DNA from: Loxodes magnus | Taxonomy: Eukaryota; Ciliophora; Karyorelictea; Loxodida; Loxodidae | Direction: 5' to 3' | DNA length: 64,000 nt | NCBI GenBank assembly: GCA_946699065.1 | Contig: CAMPDV010001446.1 | Span: 46,594 to 110,593 of the forward strand | Shown here: positions 1-13,848 of the stretch, in pieces | How positions within the stretch are numbered: the stretch's first letter is position 1 | How the letters are laid out: each line of letters opens with the position of its first letter | Position numbers and translations under genes: made by a program | Notes under the pieces: generated by a model | Told to the model about the DNA's origin: nothing | What the model saw: the letters and a program-made list of their open reading frames with translations, nothing else | The model's database searches: none

Positions 1-3000
1 ACTTCTCAAAGCATACTCCTTAAAACTTAAACTCTATCTTCTTTTCTTACTTTACTTCTTCACTTTTCTAAATACTTATTACTTCTCTAAACATACTACT
101 TAAAACTGAAATTCTATCTTCTTTTCTTACTTTACTTCTTCACTTTTCTAAATACTTATTACTTCTCAAAGCATACTCCTTAATACTTAAATTCTATCTT
201 CTTTTCTTACTTTACTTCTTCACTTTTCTAAATACTTATTACTTCTCAAAGCATACTCCTTAAAACTGAAACTCTATCTTCTTTTCTTACTTTACTTCTT
301 CACTTTTCTAAATACTTATTACTTCTCAAAGCATACTCCTTAAAACTTAAACTCTATCTTCTTTTCTTACTTTAATTCTTCACTTTTCTAAATACTTATT
401 ACTTCTCAAAGCATACTCCTTAAAACTTAAACTCTATCTTCTTTTCTTACTTTAATTCTTCACTTTTCTAAATACTTATTACTTCTCAAAGCATACTCCT
501 TAATACTGAAATTCTATCTTCTTTTCTTACTTTGATTCTTCACTTTCCTAAATACTTATTACTTCTCTAAACATACTCACAAAACTGAAATTCTATCTTC
601 TTTTCTTACTTTACTTCTTCACTTTTATAAATACTTATTACTTCTCAAAGCATACTCCTTAAAACTTAAACTCTATCTTCTTTTCTTACTTTAATTCTTC
701 ACTTTTCTAAATACTTATTACTTCTCTAAACATACTACTTAAAACTGAAATTCTATCTTCTTTTCTTACTTTAATTCTTCACTTTCCTAAATACTTATTA
801 CTTCTCTAAACATACTCACAAAACTGAAATTCTATCTTCTTTTCTTACTTTACTTCTTCACTTTTATAAATACTTATTACTTCTCAAAGCATACTCCTTA
901 AAACTTAAACTCTATCTTCTTTTCTTACTTTAATTCTTCACTTTTCTAAATACTTATTACTTCTCAAAGCATACTACTTAAAACTGAAATTCTATCTTCT
1001 TTTCTTACTTTAATTCTTCACTTTTATAAATATTCATTACTTCTCAAATCATACTTCTTAAAACTGAAATTCTACCTTCTTTTCTTACTTTACTTCTTCA
1101 CTTTTCTAAATACTTATTACTTCTCTAAACATACTACTTAAAACTGAAATTCTATCTTCTTTTCTTACTTTACTTCTTCACTTTTATAAATACTTATTAC
1201 TTCTCAAAGCATACTACTTAATACTGAAATTCTATCTTCTTTTCTTACTTTGATTCTTCACTTTCCTAAATACTTATTACTTCTCAAAGCATACTCCTTA
1301 ATACTGAAATTCTATCTTCTTTTCTTACTTTGATTCTTCACTTTTCTAAATACTTATTACTTCTCTAAACATACTACTTAAAACTGAAATTCTATCTTCT
1401 TTTCTTACTTTGATTCTTCACTTTCCTAAATACTTATTACTTCTCAAAGCATACTACTTAATACTTAAATTCTATCTTCTTTTCTTACTTTACTTCTTCA
1501 CTTTTCTAAATACTTATTACTTCTCAAAGCATACTCACAAAACTAAACTCTATCTTCTTTTCTTACTTTACTTCTTCACTTTTCTAAATACTTATTACTT
1601 CTCAAAGCATACTCCTTAAAACTTAAACTCTATCTTCTTTTCTTACTTTAATTCTTCACTTTTATAAATACTTATTACTTCTCTAAACATACTACTTAAA
1701 ACTGAAATTCTATCTTCTTTTCTTACTTTAATTCTTCACTTTCCTAAATACTTATTACTTCTCTAAACATACTCACAAAACTGAAATTCTATCTTCTTTT
1801 CTTACTTTACTTCTTCACTTTTATAAATACTTATTACTTCTCAAAGCATACTCCTTAAAACTTAAACTCTATCTTCTTTTCTTACTTTAATTCTTCACTT
1901 TTCTAAATACTTATTACTTCTCTAAACATACTCCTTAAAACTGAAACTATATCTTCTTTTCTTACTTTAATTCTTCACTTTTCTAAATACTTATTACTTC
2001 TCTAAACATACTACTTAATACTTAAATTCTATCTTCTTTTCTTACTTTACTTCTTCACTTTCCTAAATACTTATTACTTCTCAAAGCATACTCCTTAAAC
2101 TGAAATTCTATCTTCTTTTCTTACTTTACTTCTTCACTTTTCTAAATACTTATTACTTCTCAAAGCATACTCCTTAATACTGAAATTCTATCTTCTTTTC
2201 TTACTTTGATTCTTCACTTTTATAAATACTTATTACTTCTCTAAACATACTCACAAAACTAAACTCTATCTTCTTTTCTTACTTTAATTCTTCACTTTTC
2301 TAAATACTTATTACTTCTCTAAACATACTACTTAATACTTAAATTCTATCTTCTTTTCTTACTTTAATTCTTCACTTTTCTAAATACTTATTACTTCTCT
2401 AAACATACTACTTAAAACTGAAACTCTATCTTCTTTTCTTACTTTAATTCTTCACTTTTATAAATTCTTATTACTTCTCAAAGCATACTCCTTAAAACTG
2501 AAACTCTATCTTCTTTTCTTACTTTACTTCTTCACTTTTCTAAATACTTATTACTTCTCAAAGCATACTCACAAAACTAAACTCTATCTTCTTTTCTTAC
2601 TTTACTTCTTCACTTTTCTAAATACTTATTACTTCTCAAAGCATACTCCTTAAAACTTAAACTCTATCTTCTTTTCTTACTTTACTTCTTCACTTTTCTA
2701 AATACTTATTACTTCTCAAAGCATACTCCTTAATACTGAAATTCTATCTTCTTTTCCTTCTTTACTTCTTCACTTTTCTAAATACTTATTACTTCTCTAA
2801 ACATACTACTTAAAACTGAAATTCTATCTTCTTTTCTTACTTTACTTCTTCACTTTTATAAATACTTATTACTTCTCAAAGCATACTCCTTAATACTGAA
2901 ATTCTATCTTCTTTTCTTACTTTGATTCTTCACTTTTATAAATACTTATTACTTCTCTAAACATACTCACAAAACTAAACTCTATCTTCTTTTCTTACTT

Positions 3001-3540
3001 TAATTCTTCACTTTTCTAAATACTTATTACTTCTCTAAACATACTACTTAATACTTAAATTCTATCTTCTTTTCTTACTTTACTTCTTCACTTTTATAAA
3101 TACTTATTACTTCTCTAAACATACTACTTAAAACTGAAATTCTATCTTCTTTTCTTACTTTACTTCTTCACTTTCCTAAATACTTATTACTTCTCAAAGC
3201 ATACTCCTTAATACTGAAATTCTATCTTCTTTTCTTACTTTACTTCTTCACTTTTATAAATACTTATTACTTCTCTAAACATACTCCTTAATACTGAAAT
3301 TTTATCTTCTTTTCTTACTTTGATTCTTCACTTTTCTAAATACTTATTACTTCTCTAAACATACTACTTAAAACTGAAATTCTATCTTCTTTTCTTACTT
3401 TACTTCTTCACTTTTATAAATACTTATTACTTCTCAAAGCATACTCCTTAATACTGAAATTCTATCTTCTTTTCTTACTTTACTTCTTCACTTTCCTAAA
3501 TACTTATTACTTCTCAAAGCATACTACTTAATACTTAAAT

Positions 3541-3620
3541 TCTATCTTCTTTTCTTACTTTACATGAGCACTTTTCTAAATATTTATTACTTCTCAAAGC
3601 ATACTCTTTAAAACTGAAAC
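3541..3620. repeat. Unique variant monomer with TACATGAGCAC
   Basis: At 3,561 the normal TACTTCTTCAC reads TACATGAGCAC, several substitutions within eight bases, followed by TATTTATTAC. I saw no second copy in the window, so the changes look recent, or this is a converted or mis-called stretch. Confidence 0.75.
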
Positions 3621-3999
3621 TCTATCTTCTTTTCTTACTTTAATTCTTCACTTTCCTAAATACTTATTACTTCTCAAAGCATACTCCTTAATACTGAAAT
3701 TCTATCTTCTTTTCTTACTTTACTTCTTCACTTTTCTAAATACTTATTACTTCTCTAAACATACTCACAAAACTGAAATTCTATCTTCTTTTCTTACTTT
3801 ACTTCTTCACTTTCCTAAATACTTATTACTTCTCAAAGCATACTCCTTAAAACTGAAACTCTATCTTCTTTTCTTACTTTACTTCTTCACTTTTCTAAAT
3901 ACTTATTACTTCTCTAAACATACTACTTAAAACTTAAACTCTATCTTCTTTTCTTACTTTACTTCTTCACTTTCCTAAATACTTATTACTTCTCAAAGC

Positions 4000-4475
4000 A
4001 TACTCCTTAAACTGAAATTCTATCTTCTTTTCTTACTTTAATTCTTCACTTTCCTAAATACTTATTACTTCTCAAAGCATACTACTTAAAACTGAAATTC
4101 TATCTTCTTTTCTTACTTTAATTCTTCACTTTTATAAATATTCATTACTTCTCAAATCATACTTCTTAAAACTGAAATTCTACCTTCTTTTCTTACTTTA
4201 CTTCTTCACTTTCCTAAATACTTATTACTTCTCAAAGCATACTCCTTAAACTGAAATTCTATCTTCTTTTCTTACTTTAATTCTTCACTTTCCTAAATAC
4301 TTATTACTTCTCAAAGCATACTACTTAAAACTGAAATTCTATCTTCTTTTCTTACTTTAATTCTTCACTTTTATAAATATTCATTACTTCTCAAATCATA
4401 CTTCTTAAAACTGAAATTCTACCTTCTTTTCTTACTTTACTTCTTCACTTTTCTAAAAACTTAATAATTCTCAAA
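4000..4475. repeat. Local tandem repeat of a 239-bp (three-monomer) unit in A1
   Basis: The order CTTAAACTGAAATTC, CTACTTAAAACTG, TATAAATATTCATTAC with CAAATCATACTTC, then TTCTACCTTC is present twice in succession (TATTCATTAC at 4,139 and 4,378). One further copy of the TATTCATTAC monomer lies at 1,031. The 239-bp step is three monomers less one base, set by the shortened CTTAAACTG joint. Confidence 0.8.
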
Positions 4476-6131
4476 GCATACTCACAAAACTGAAATTCTA
4501 TCTTCTTTTCTTACTTTACTTCTTCACTTTCCTAAATACTTATTACTTCTCTAAACATACTACTTAAAACTTAAACTCTATCTTCTTTTCTTACTTTAAT
4601 TCTTCACTTTTATAAATACTTATTACTTCTCTAAACATACTCCTTAATACTTAAATTCTATCTTCTTTTCTTACTTTACTTCTTCACTTTTCTAAATACT
4701 TATTACTTCTCAAAGCATACTCCTTAAAACTGAAACTCTATCTTCTTTTCTAACTTTAATTCTTCACTTTCCTAAATACTTATTACTTCTCAAAGCATAC
4801 TACTTAATACTTAAATTCTATCTTCTTTTCTTACTTTACTTCTTCACTTTCCTAAATACTTATTACTTCTCAAAGCATACTCCTTAAAACTGAAACTCTA
4901 TCTTCTTTTCTTACTTTACTTCTTCACTTTTCTAAATACTTATTACTTCTCTAAACATACTACTTAAAACTTAAACTCTATCTTCTTTTCTTACTTTACT
5001 TCTTCACTTTCCTAAATACTTATTACTTCTCTAAACATACTCACAAAACTAAACTCTATCTTCTTTTCTTACTTTACTTCTTCACTTTTCTAAATACTTA
5101 TTACTTCTCTAAACATACTACTTAAAACTTAAACTCTATCTTCTTTTCTTACTTTACTTATTCACTTTCCTAAATACTTATTACTTCTCTAAACATACTA
5201 CTTAAAACTGATATTCTACCTTCTTTTCTTACTTTACTTCTTCACTTTTCTAAATACTTATTACTTCTCAAAGCATACTCCTTAAAACTGAAATTCTATC
5301 TTCTTTTCTTACTTTACTTCTTCACTTTTCTAAATACTTATTACTTCTCTAAACATACTCCTTAAAACTGAAATTCTATCTTCTTTTCTTACTTTACTTC
5401 TTCACTTTTCTAAATACTTATTACTTCTCAAAGCATACTCCTTAAAACTGAAATTCTATCTTCTTTTCTTACTTTACTTCTTCACTTTTCTAAATACTTA
5501 TTACTTCTCAAAGCATACTTCTTAAAACTGAAATTCTATCTTCTTTTCTTACTTTACTTCTTCACTTTTCTAAATACTTATTACTTCTCTAAACATACTC
5601 CTTAAAACTGAAACTCTATCTTCTTTTCTTACTTTACTTCTTCACTTTTCTAAATACTTATTACTTCTCAAAGCATACTCCTTAAAACTGAAATTCTATC
5701 TTCTTTTCTTACTTTAATTCTTCACTTTTCTAAATACTTATTACTTCTCAAAGCATACTCCTTAATACTGAAATTCTATCTTCTTTTCTTACTTTGATTC
5801 TTCACTTTTCTAAATACTTATTACTTCTCAAAGCATACTCCTTAAAACTTAAACTCTATCTTCTTTTCTTACTTTAATTCTTCACTTTTCTAAATACTTA
5901 TTACTTCTCAAAGCATACTCCTTAATACTGAAATTCTATCTTCTTTTCTTACTTTACTTCTTCACTTTTCTAAATACTTATTACTTCTCAAAGCATACTC
6001 CTTAAAACTTAAACTCTATCTTCTTTTCTTACTTTAATTCTTCACTTTTCTAAATACTTATTACTTCTATAAGCATACTACTTAAAACTGAAATTCTATC
6101 TTCTTTTCCTTCTTTACTTCTTCACTTTTCT

Positions 6132-6665
6132 AAATACTTATTACTTCTCTAAACATACTACTTAAAACTTAAATTCTATCTTCTTTTCTTACTTTACTTC
6201 TTCACTTTTATAAATACTTATTACTTCTCTAAACATACTACTTAAAACTAAATTCTATCTTCTTTTCTTACTTTACTTCTTCACTTTTCTAAATACTTAA
6301 TAATTCTCAAAGCATACTCCTTAATACTGAAATTCTATCTTCTTTTCTTACTTTACTTCTTCACTTTACTAAATACTTATTACTTCTCAAATCATACTCC
6401 TTAAAACTGAAACTCTATCTTCTTTTCTTACTTTACTTCTTCTCTTTTCTAAATACTTATTACTTCTCAAAGCATACTCCTTAATACTGAAATTCTATCT
6501 TCTTTTCTTACTTTGATTCTTCACTTTTATAAATACTTATTACTTCTCTAAACATACTACTTAAAACTTAAATTCTATCTTCTTTTCTTACTTTACTTCT
6601 TCACTTTTATAAATACTTATTACTTCTCTAAACATACTACTTAAAACTGAAACTCTATCTTCTTT
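6132..6665. repeat. Copy 1 of a 9,323-bp-offset duplication inside family A
   Basis: A run of about 530 bp with four rare variants in fixed order recurs near 15,455-15,988: a 78-bp monomer with AAAACTAAATTC, CTTAATAATTCTC (6,301 against 15,624), ACTTTACTAAAT with CAAATCAT (6,363 against 15,686), and TTCTCTTTTC (6,441 against 15,764). All are offset by exactly 9,323 bp. The match ends where TTTAAT replaces TTTGAT. Confidence 0.85.
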
Positions 6666-8219
6666 TCTTACTTTAATTCTTCACTTTTCTAAATACTTAT
6701 TACTTCTCAAAGCATACTCCTTAATACTGAAATTCTATCTTCTTTTCTTACTTTACTTCTTCACTTTTCTAAATACTTATTACTTCTCTAAACATACTAC
6801 TTAAAACTGAAATTCTATCTTCTTTTCCTTCTTTACTTCTTCACTTTTCTAAATACTTATTACTTCTCTAAACATACTACTTAAAACTGAAATTCTATCT
6901 TCTTTTCCTTCTTTACTTCTTCACTTTTCTAAATACTTATTACTTCTCTAAACATACTACTTAAAACTGAAATTCTATCTTCTTTTCTTACTTTACTTCT
7001 TCACTTTTCTAAATACTTATTACTTCTCTAAGCATACTACTTAAAACTGAAATTCTATCTTCTTTTCCTTCTTTACTTCTTCACTTTTCTAAATACTTAT
7101 TACTTCTCTAAACATACTCCTTAATACTTAAATTCTATCTTCTTTTCTTACTTTACTTCTTCACTTTCCTAAATACTTATTACTTCTCAAAGCATACTCC
7201 TTAAAACTGAAACTCTATCTTCTTTTCTTACTTTACTTCTTCACTTTTCTAAATACTTATTACTTCTCAAAGCATACTCACAAAACTAAACTCTATCTTC
7301 TTTTCTTACTTTACTTCTTCACTTTTCTAAATACTTATTACTTCTCAAAGCATACTCCTTAAAACTTAAACTCTATCTTCTTTTCTTACTTTACTTCTTC
7401 ACTTTCCTAAATACTTATTACTTCTTTAAACATACTCCTTAAAACTGAAATTCTATCTTCTTTTCTTACTTTAATTCTTCACTTTCCTAAATACTTATTA
7501 CTTATCTAAACATACTACTTAAAACTGAAATTCTATCTTCTTTTCTTACTTTACTTCTTCACTTTTATAAATACTTATTACTTCTCTAAACATACTCACA
7601 AAACTAAACTCTATCTTCTTTTCTTACTTTACTTCTTCACTTTTATAAATACTTATTACTTCTCAAAGCATACTCCTTAATACTGAAATTTTATCTTCTT
7701 TTCTTACTTTACTTCTTCACTTTTCTAAATACTTATTACTTCTCAAAGCATACTCCTTAAAACTGAAATTCTATCTTCTTTTCTTACTTTACTTCTTCAC
7801 TTTTCTAAATACTTATTACTTCTCTAAACATACTACTTAAAACTGAAATTCTATCTTCTTTTCTTACTTTACTTCTTCACTTTTCTAAATACTTATTACT
7901 TCTCAAAGCATACTCCTTAAAACTGATATTCTACCTTCTTTTCTTACTTTACTTCTTCACTTTTCTAAATACTTAATAATTCTCAAAGCATACTCCTTAA
8001 AACTGATATTCTACCTTCTTTTCTTACTTTACTTCTTCACTTTTCTAAATACTTATTACTTCTCAAAGCATACTCCTTAAAACTGATATTCTACCTTCTT
8101 TTCTTACTTTACTTCTTCACTTTTCTAAATACTTATTACTTCTCAAAGCATACTCCTTAAAACTGATATTCTACCTTCTTTTCTTACTTTACTTCTTCAC
8201 TTTTCTAAATACTTATTAC

Positions 8220-8830
8220 TTCTCTAAGCATACTCACAAAACTAAACTCTATCTTCTTTTCTTACTTTACTTCTTCACTTTTATAAATACTTATTACTTC
8301 TCAAAGCATACTCCTTAAAACTTAAACTCTATCATCTTTTCTTACTTTAATTCTTCACTTTTCTAAATACTTATTACTTCTCTAAACATACTACTTAATA
8401 CTTAAATTCTATCTTCTTTTCTTACTTTACTTCTTCACTTTTCTAAATACTTATTACTTCTCAAAGCATACTCTTTAAAACTGAAATTTTATCTTCTTTT
8501 CTTACTTTGATTCTTCACTTTTCTAAATACTTATTACTTCTCTAAACATACTACTTAAAACTGAAATTCTATCTTCTTTTCTTACTTTACTTCTTCACTT
8601 TTATAAATACTTATTACTTCTCTAAACATACTCACAAAACTAAACTCTATCTTCTTTTCTTACTTTACTTCTTCACTTTTATAAATACTTATTACTTCTC
8701 TAAACATACTCCTTAATACTGAAATTTTATCTTCTTTTCTTACTTTGATTCTTCACTTTTCTAAATACTTATTACTTCTCTAAACATACTACTTAAAACT
8801 GAAATTCTATCTTCTTTTCTTACTTTACTT
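8220..8830. repeat. Copy 1 of a 4,545-bp-offset duplication in A1
   Basis: Markers TCTCTAAGCATACTCAC (8,221 against 12,766) and CTCTTTAAAA followed by GAAATTTTATC (8,471 against 13,016) give the same 4,545-bp offset over about 610 bp, with a few differences (TATAAAT against TCTAAAT, ATCATC against ATCTTC). A third, shorter relative with CTCTTTAAAA and GAAATTTT begins near 15,004 (marker at 15,241). Confidence 0.8.
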
Positions 8831-10199
8831 CTTCACTTTCCTAAATATTTATTACTTCTCTAAACATACTCACAAAACTGAAACTCTATCTTCTTTTCTT
8901 ACTTTAATTCTTCACTTTCCTAAATACTTATTACTTCTCAAAGCATACTACTTAATACTTAAATTCTATCTTCTTTTCTTACTTTACTTCTTCACTTTTA
9001 TAAATACTTATTACTTCTCAAAGCATACTCCTTAAAACTTAAACTCTATCTTCTTTTCTTACTTTAATTCTTCACTTTTCTAAATACTTATTACTTCTCA
9101 AAGCATACTCCTTAATACTGAAATTCTATCTTCTTTTCTTACTTTACTTCTTCACTTTCCTAAATATTTATTACTTCTCTAAACATACTCACAAAACTGA
9201 AATTCTATCTTCTTTTCTTACTTTGATTCTTCACTTTTATAAATACTTATTACTTCTCTAAACATACTACTTAAAACTGAAATTCTATCTTCTTTTCTTA
9301 CTTTACTTCTTCACTTTTCTAAATACTTATTACTTCTCAAAGCATACTCCTTAAAACTGAAACTCTATCTTCTTTTCTTACTTTACTTCTTCACTTTTCT
9401 AAATACTTATTACTTCTCAAAGCATACTCCTTAAAACTGAAATTCTATCTTCTTTTCTTACTTTACTTCTTCACTTTTCTAAATACTTATTACTTCTCTA
9501 AACATACTACTTAAAACTGAAATTCTATCTTCTTTTCTTACTTTACTTCTTCACTTTTCTAAATACTTATTACTTCTCTAAACATACTACTTAAAACTGA
9601 AATTCTATCTTCTTTTCTTACTTTAATTCTTCACTTTTCTAAATACTTATTACTTCTCTAAACATACTCCTTAAAACTAAACTCTATCTTCTTTTCTTAC
9701 TTTACTTCTTCACTTTTATAAATACTTATTACTTCTCAAAGCATACTCCTTAATACTGAAATTTTATCTTCTTTTCTTACTTTGATTCTTCACTTTTCTA
9801 AATACTTATTACTTCTCTAAACATACTACTTAAAACTGAAATTCTATCTTCTTTTCTTACTTTACTTCTTCACTTTTCTAAATACTTATTACTTCTCTAA
9901 ACATACTACTTAAAACTTAAACTCTATCTTCTTTTCTTACTTTAATTCTTCACTTTTATAAATACTTATTACTTCTCTAAACATACTCCTTAATACTTAA
10001 ATTCTATCTTCTTTTCTTACTTTACTTCTTCACTTTTCTAAATACTTATTACTTCTCAAAGCATACTCTTTAAAACTGAAACTCTATCTTCTTTTCTTAC
10101 TTTAATTCTTCACTTTCCTAAATACTTATTACTTCTCAAAGCATACTACTTAATACTTAAATTCTATCTTCTTTTCTTACTTTACTTCTTCACTTTTAT

Positions 10200-10660
10200 A
10201 AATACTTATTACTTCTCTAAACATACTCCTTAAAACTGAAACTCTATCTTCTTTTCTTACTTTACTTCTTCACTTTCCTAAATACTTATTACTTCTCAAA
10301 GCATACTCCTTAAACTGAAATTCTATCTTCTTTTCTTACTTTACTTCTTCACTTTCCTAAATATTTATTACTTCTCTAAACATACTCACAAAACTGAAAT
10401 TCTATCATCTTGTCACACTTTACTTCTTCACTTTCCTAAATATTTATTACTTCTCTAAACATACTCACAAAACTGAAATTCTATCTTCTTTTCTTACTTT
10501 GATTCTTCACTTTTATAAATACTTATTACTTCTCTAAACATACTACTTAATACTAAACTCTATCTTCTTTTCTTACTTTACTTCTTCACTTTTATAAATA
10601 CTTATTACTTCTCAAAGCATACTCCTTAATACTGAAATTTTATCTTCTTTTCTTACTTTG
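10200..10660. repeat. Copy 1 of a 3,188-bp-offset duplication in A1
   Basis: Contains the oddest family A variant, TATCATCTTGTCACAC, which replaces the normally constant TATCTTCTTTTCTTAC (10,411). It also has a shortened CCTTAAACTG joint (10,311) and TACTAAACTC (10,551). All three recur 3,188 bp later. Confidence 0.82.
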
Positions 10661-12764
10661 ATTCTTCACTTTTCTAAATACTTATTACTTCTCTAAACAT
10701 ACTACTTAAAACTGAAATTCTATCTTCTTTTCTTACTTTACTTCTTCACTTTTCTAAATACTTATTACTTCTCAAAGCATACTCTTTAAAACTGAAACTC
10801 TATCTTCTTTTCTTACTTTAATTCTTCACTTTCCTAAATACTTATTACTTCTCAAAGCATACTCCTTAATACTGAAATTTTATCTTCTTTTCTTACTTTA
10901 CTTCTTCACTTTTCTAAATACTTATTACTTCTCTAAACATACTCCTTAAAACTGAAACTCTATCTTCTTTTCTTACTTTACTTCTTCACTTTTCTAAATA
11001 CTTATTACTTCTCTAAACATACTCCTTAAAACTGAAACTCTATCTTCTTTTCTTACTTTACTTCTTCACTTTCCTAAATACTTATTACTTCTCAAAGCAT
11101 ACTCCTTAAAACTGAAATTCTATCTTCTTTTCTTACTTTACTTCTTCACTTTCCTAAATATTTATTACTTCTCTAAACATACTCACAAAACTGAAATTCT
11201 ATCTTCTTTTCTTACTTTGATTCTTCACTTTTATAAATACTTATTACTTCTCTAAACATACTACTTAATACTGAAATTCTATCTTCTTTTCCTTCTTTAC
11301 TTCTTCACTTTTCTAAATACTTATTACTTCTCAAAGCATACTCCTTAAAACTTAAACTCTATCTTCTTTTCTTACTTTACTTCTTCACTTTTCTAAATAC
11401 TTATTACTTCTCAAAGCATACTCCTTAAAACTTAAACTCTATCTTCTTTTCTTACTTTAATTCTTCACTTTTCTAAATACTTATTACTTCTATAAGCATA
11501 CTACTTAAAACTGAAATTCTATCTTCTTTTCCTTCTTTACTTCTTCACTTTTCTAAATACTTATTACTTCTCTAAACATACTACTTAAAACTGAAATTCT
11601 ATCTTCTTTTCTTACTTTACTTCTTCACTTTTCTAAATACTTATTACTTCTCTAAACATACTACTTAAAACTGAAATTCTATCTTCTTTTCTTACTTTAC
11701 TTCTTCACTTTTATAAATACTTATTACTTCTCTAAACATACTCACAAAACTAAACTCTATCTTCTTTTCTTACTTTACTTCTTCACTTTTATAAATACTT
11801 ATTACTTCTCAAAGCATACTCCTTAAAACTGAAATTTTATCTTCTTTTCTTACTTTGATTCTTCACTTTTCTAAATACTTATTACTTCTCTAAACATACT
11901 ACTTAAAACTGAAATTCTATCTTCTTTTCTTACTTTACTTCTTCACTTTCCTAAATACTTATTACTTCTCTAAACATACTACTTAAAACTGAAACTCTAT
12001 CTTCTTTTCTTACTTTAATTCTTCACTTTCCTAAATACTTATTACTTCTCAAAGCATACTACTTAATACTTAAATTCTATCTTCTTTTCTTACTTTACTT
12101 CTTCACTTTTATAAATACTTATTACTTCTCTAAACATACTCCTTAAAACTGAAATTCTATCTTCTTTTCTTACTTTACTTCTTCACTTTTCTAAATACTT
12201 ATTACTTCTCTAAACATACTACTTAAAACTGAAATTCTATCTTCTTTTCTTACTTTACTTCTTCACTTTTATAAATACTTATTACTTCTCAAAGCATACT
12301 ACTTAATACTTAAATTCTATCTTCTTTTCTTACTTTACTTCTTCACTTTTATAAATACTTATTACTTCTCTAAACATACTACTTAAAACTGAAATTCTAT
12401 CTTCTTTTCTTACTTTACTTCTTCACTTTCCTAAATACTTATTACTTCTCAAAGCATACTCCTTAAACTGAAATTCTATCTTCTTTTCTTACTTTACTTC
12501 TTCACTTTCCTAAATATTTATTACTTCTCTAAACATACTACTTAAAACTGAAATTCTATCTTCTTTTCTTACTTTACTTCTTCACTTTTCTAAATACTTA
12601 TTACTTCTCAAAGCATACTCCTTAAAACTGATATTCTACCTTCTTTTCTTACTTTACTTCTTCACTTTTCTAAATACTTAATAATTCTCAAAGCATACTC
12701 CTTAAAACTGAAATTCTATCTTCTTTTCTTACTTTACTTCTTCACTTTTCTAAATACTTATTAC

Positions 12765-13375
12765 TTCTCTAAGCATACTCACAAAACTAAACTCTATCTT
12801 CTTTTCTTACTTTACTTCTTCACTTTTCTAAATACTTATTACTTCTCAAAGCATACTCCTTAAAACTTAAACTCTATCTTCTTTTCTTACTTTAATTCTT
12901 CACTTTTCTAAATACTTATTACTTCTCTAAACATACTACTTAATACTTAAATTCTATCTTCTTTTCTTACTTTACTTCTTCACTTTTCTAAATACTTATT
13001 ACTTCTCAAAGCATACTCTTTAAAACTGAAATTTTATCTTCTTTTCTTACTTTGATTCTTCACTTTTCTAAATACTTATTACTTCTCTAAACATACTACT
13101 TAAAACTGAAATTCTATCTTCTTTTCTTACTTTACTTCTTCACTTTTATAAATACTTATTACTTCTCTAAACATACTCACAAAACTAAACTCTATCTTCT
13201 TTTCTTACTTTACTTCTTCACTTTTATAAATACTTATTACTTCTCAAAGCATACTCCTTAATACTGAAATTTTATCTTCTTTTCTTACTTTGATTCTTCA
13301 CTTTTCTAAATACTTATTACTTCTCTAAACATACTACTTAAAACTGAAATTCTATCTTCTTTTCTTACTTTACTT
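12765..13375. repeat. Copy 2 of the 4,545-bp-offset duplication in A1
   Basis: Same order of 78-bp CTCACAAAACT monomers and GAAATTTTATC monomers as 8,220-8,830. The match is lost at the CTTTTATAAAT monomer near 13,380. Confidence 0.8.
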
Positions 13376-13387
13376 CTTCACTTTTAT

Positions 13388-13848
13388 AAATACTTATTAC
13401 TTCTCTAAACATACTCCTTAAAACTGAAACTCTATCTTCTTTTCTTACTTTACTTCTTCACTTTTATAAATACTTATTACTTCTCAAAGCATACTCCTTA
13501 AACTGAAATTCTATCTTCTTTTCTTACTTTACTTCTTCACTTTCCTAAATATTTATTACTTCTCTAAACATACTCACAAAACTGAAATTCTATCATCTTG
13601 TCACACTTTACTTCTTCACTTTCCTAAATACTTATTACTTCTCTAAACATACTCACAAAACTGAAATTCTATCTTCTTTTCTTACTTTGATTCTTCACTT
13701 TTATAAATACTTATTACTTCTCTAAACATACTACTTAATACTAAACTCTATCTTCTTTTCTTACTTTACTTCTTCACTTTTATAAATACTTATTACTTCT
13801 CAAAGCATACTCCTTAATACTGAAATTTTATCTTCTTTTCTTACTTTA
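13388..13848. repeat. Copy 2 of the 3,188-bp-offset duplication in A1
   Basis: Carries TATCATCTTGTCACAC (TGTCACAC at 13,599), the shortened joint (13,499) and TACTAAACTC (13,739) in the same order as 10,200-10,660. It directly follows the 4,545-offset copy, so two unrelated donor stretches from earlier in A1 now lie side by side. Confidence 0.82.

Noticed and set aside
1410..1619. Open frame of 69 codons across three family A monomers
   Set aside because: The product is Leu/Tyr/Phe/Lys-rich and repeats itself every 80 bp. The frame is open only because a 78-bp monomer happens to shift phase past the usual stops. No codon bias or conserved domain is visible.
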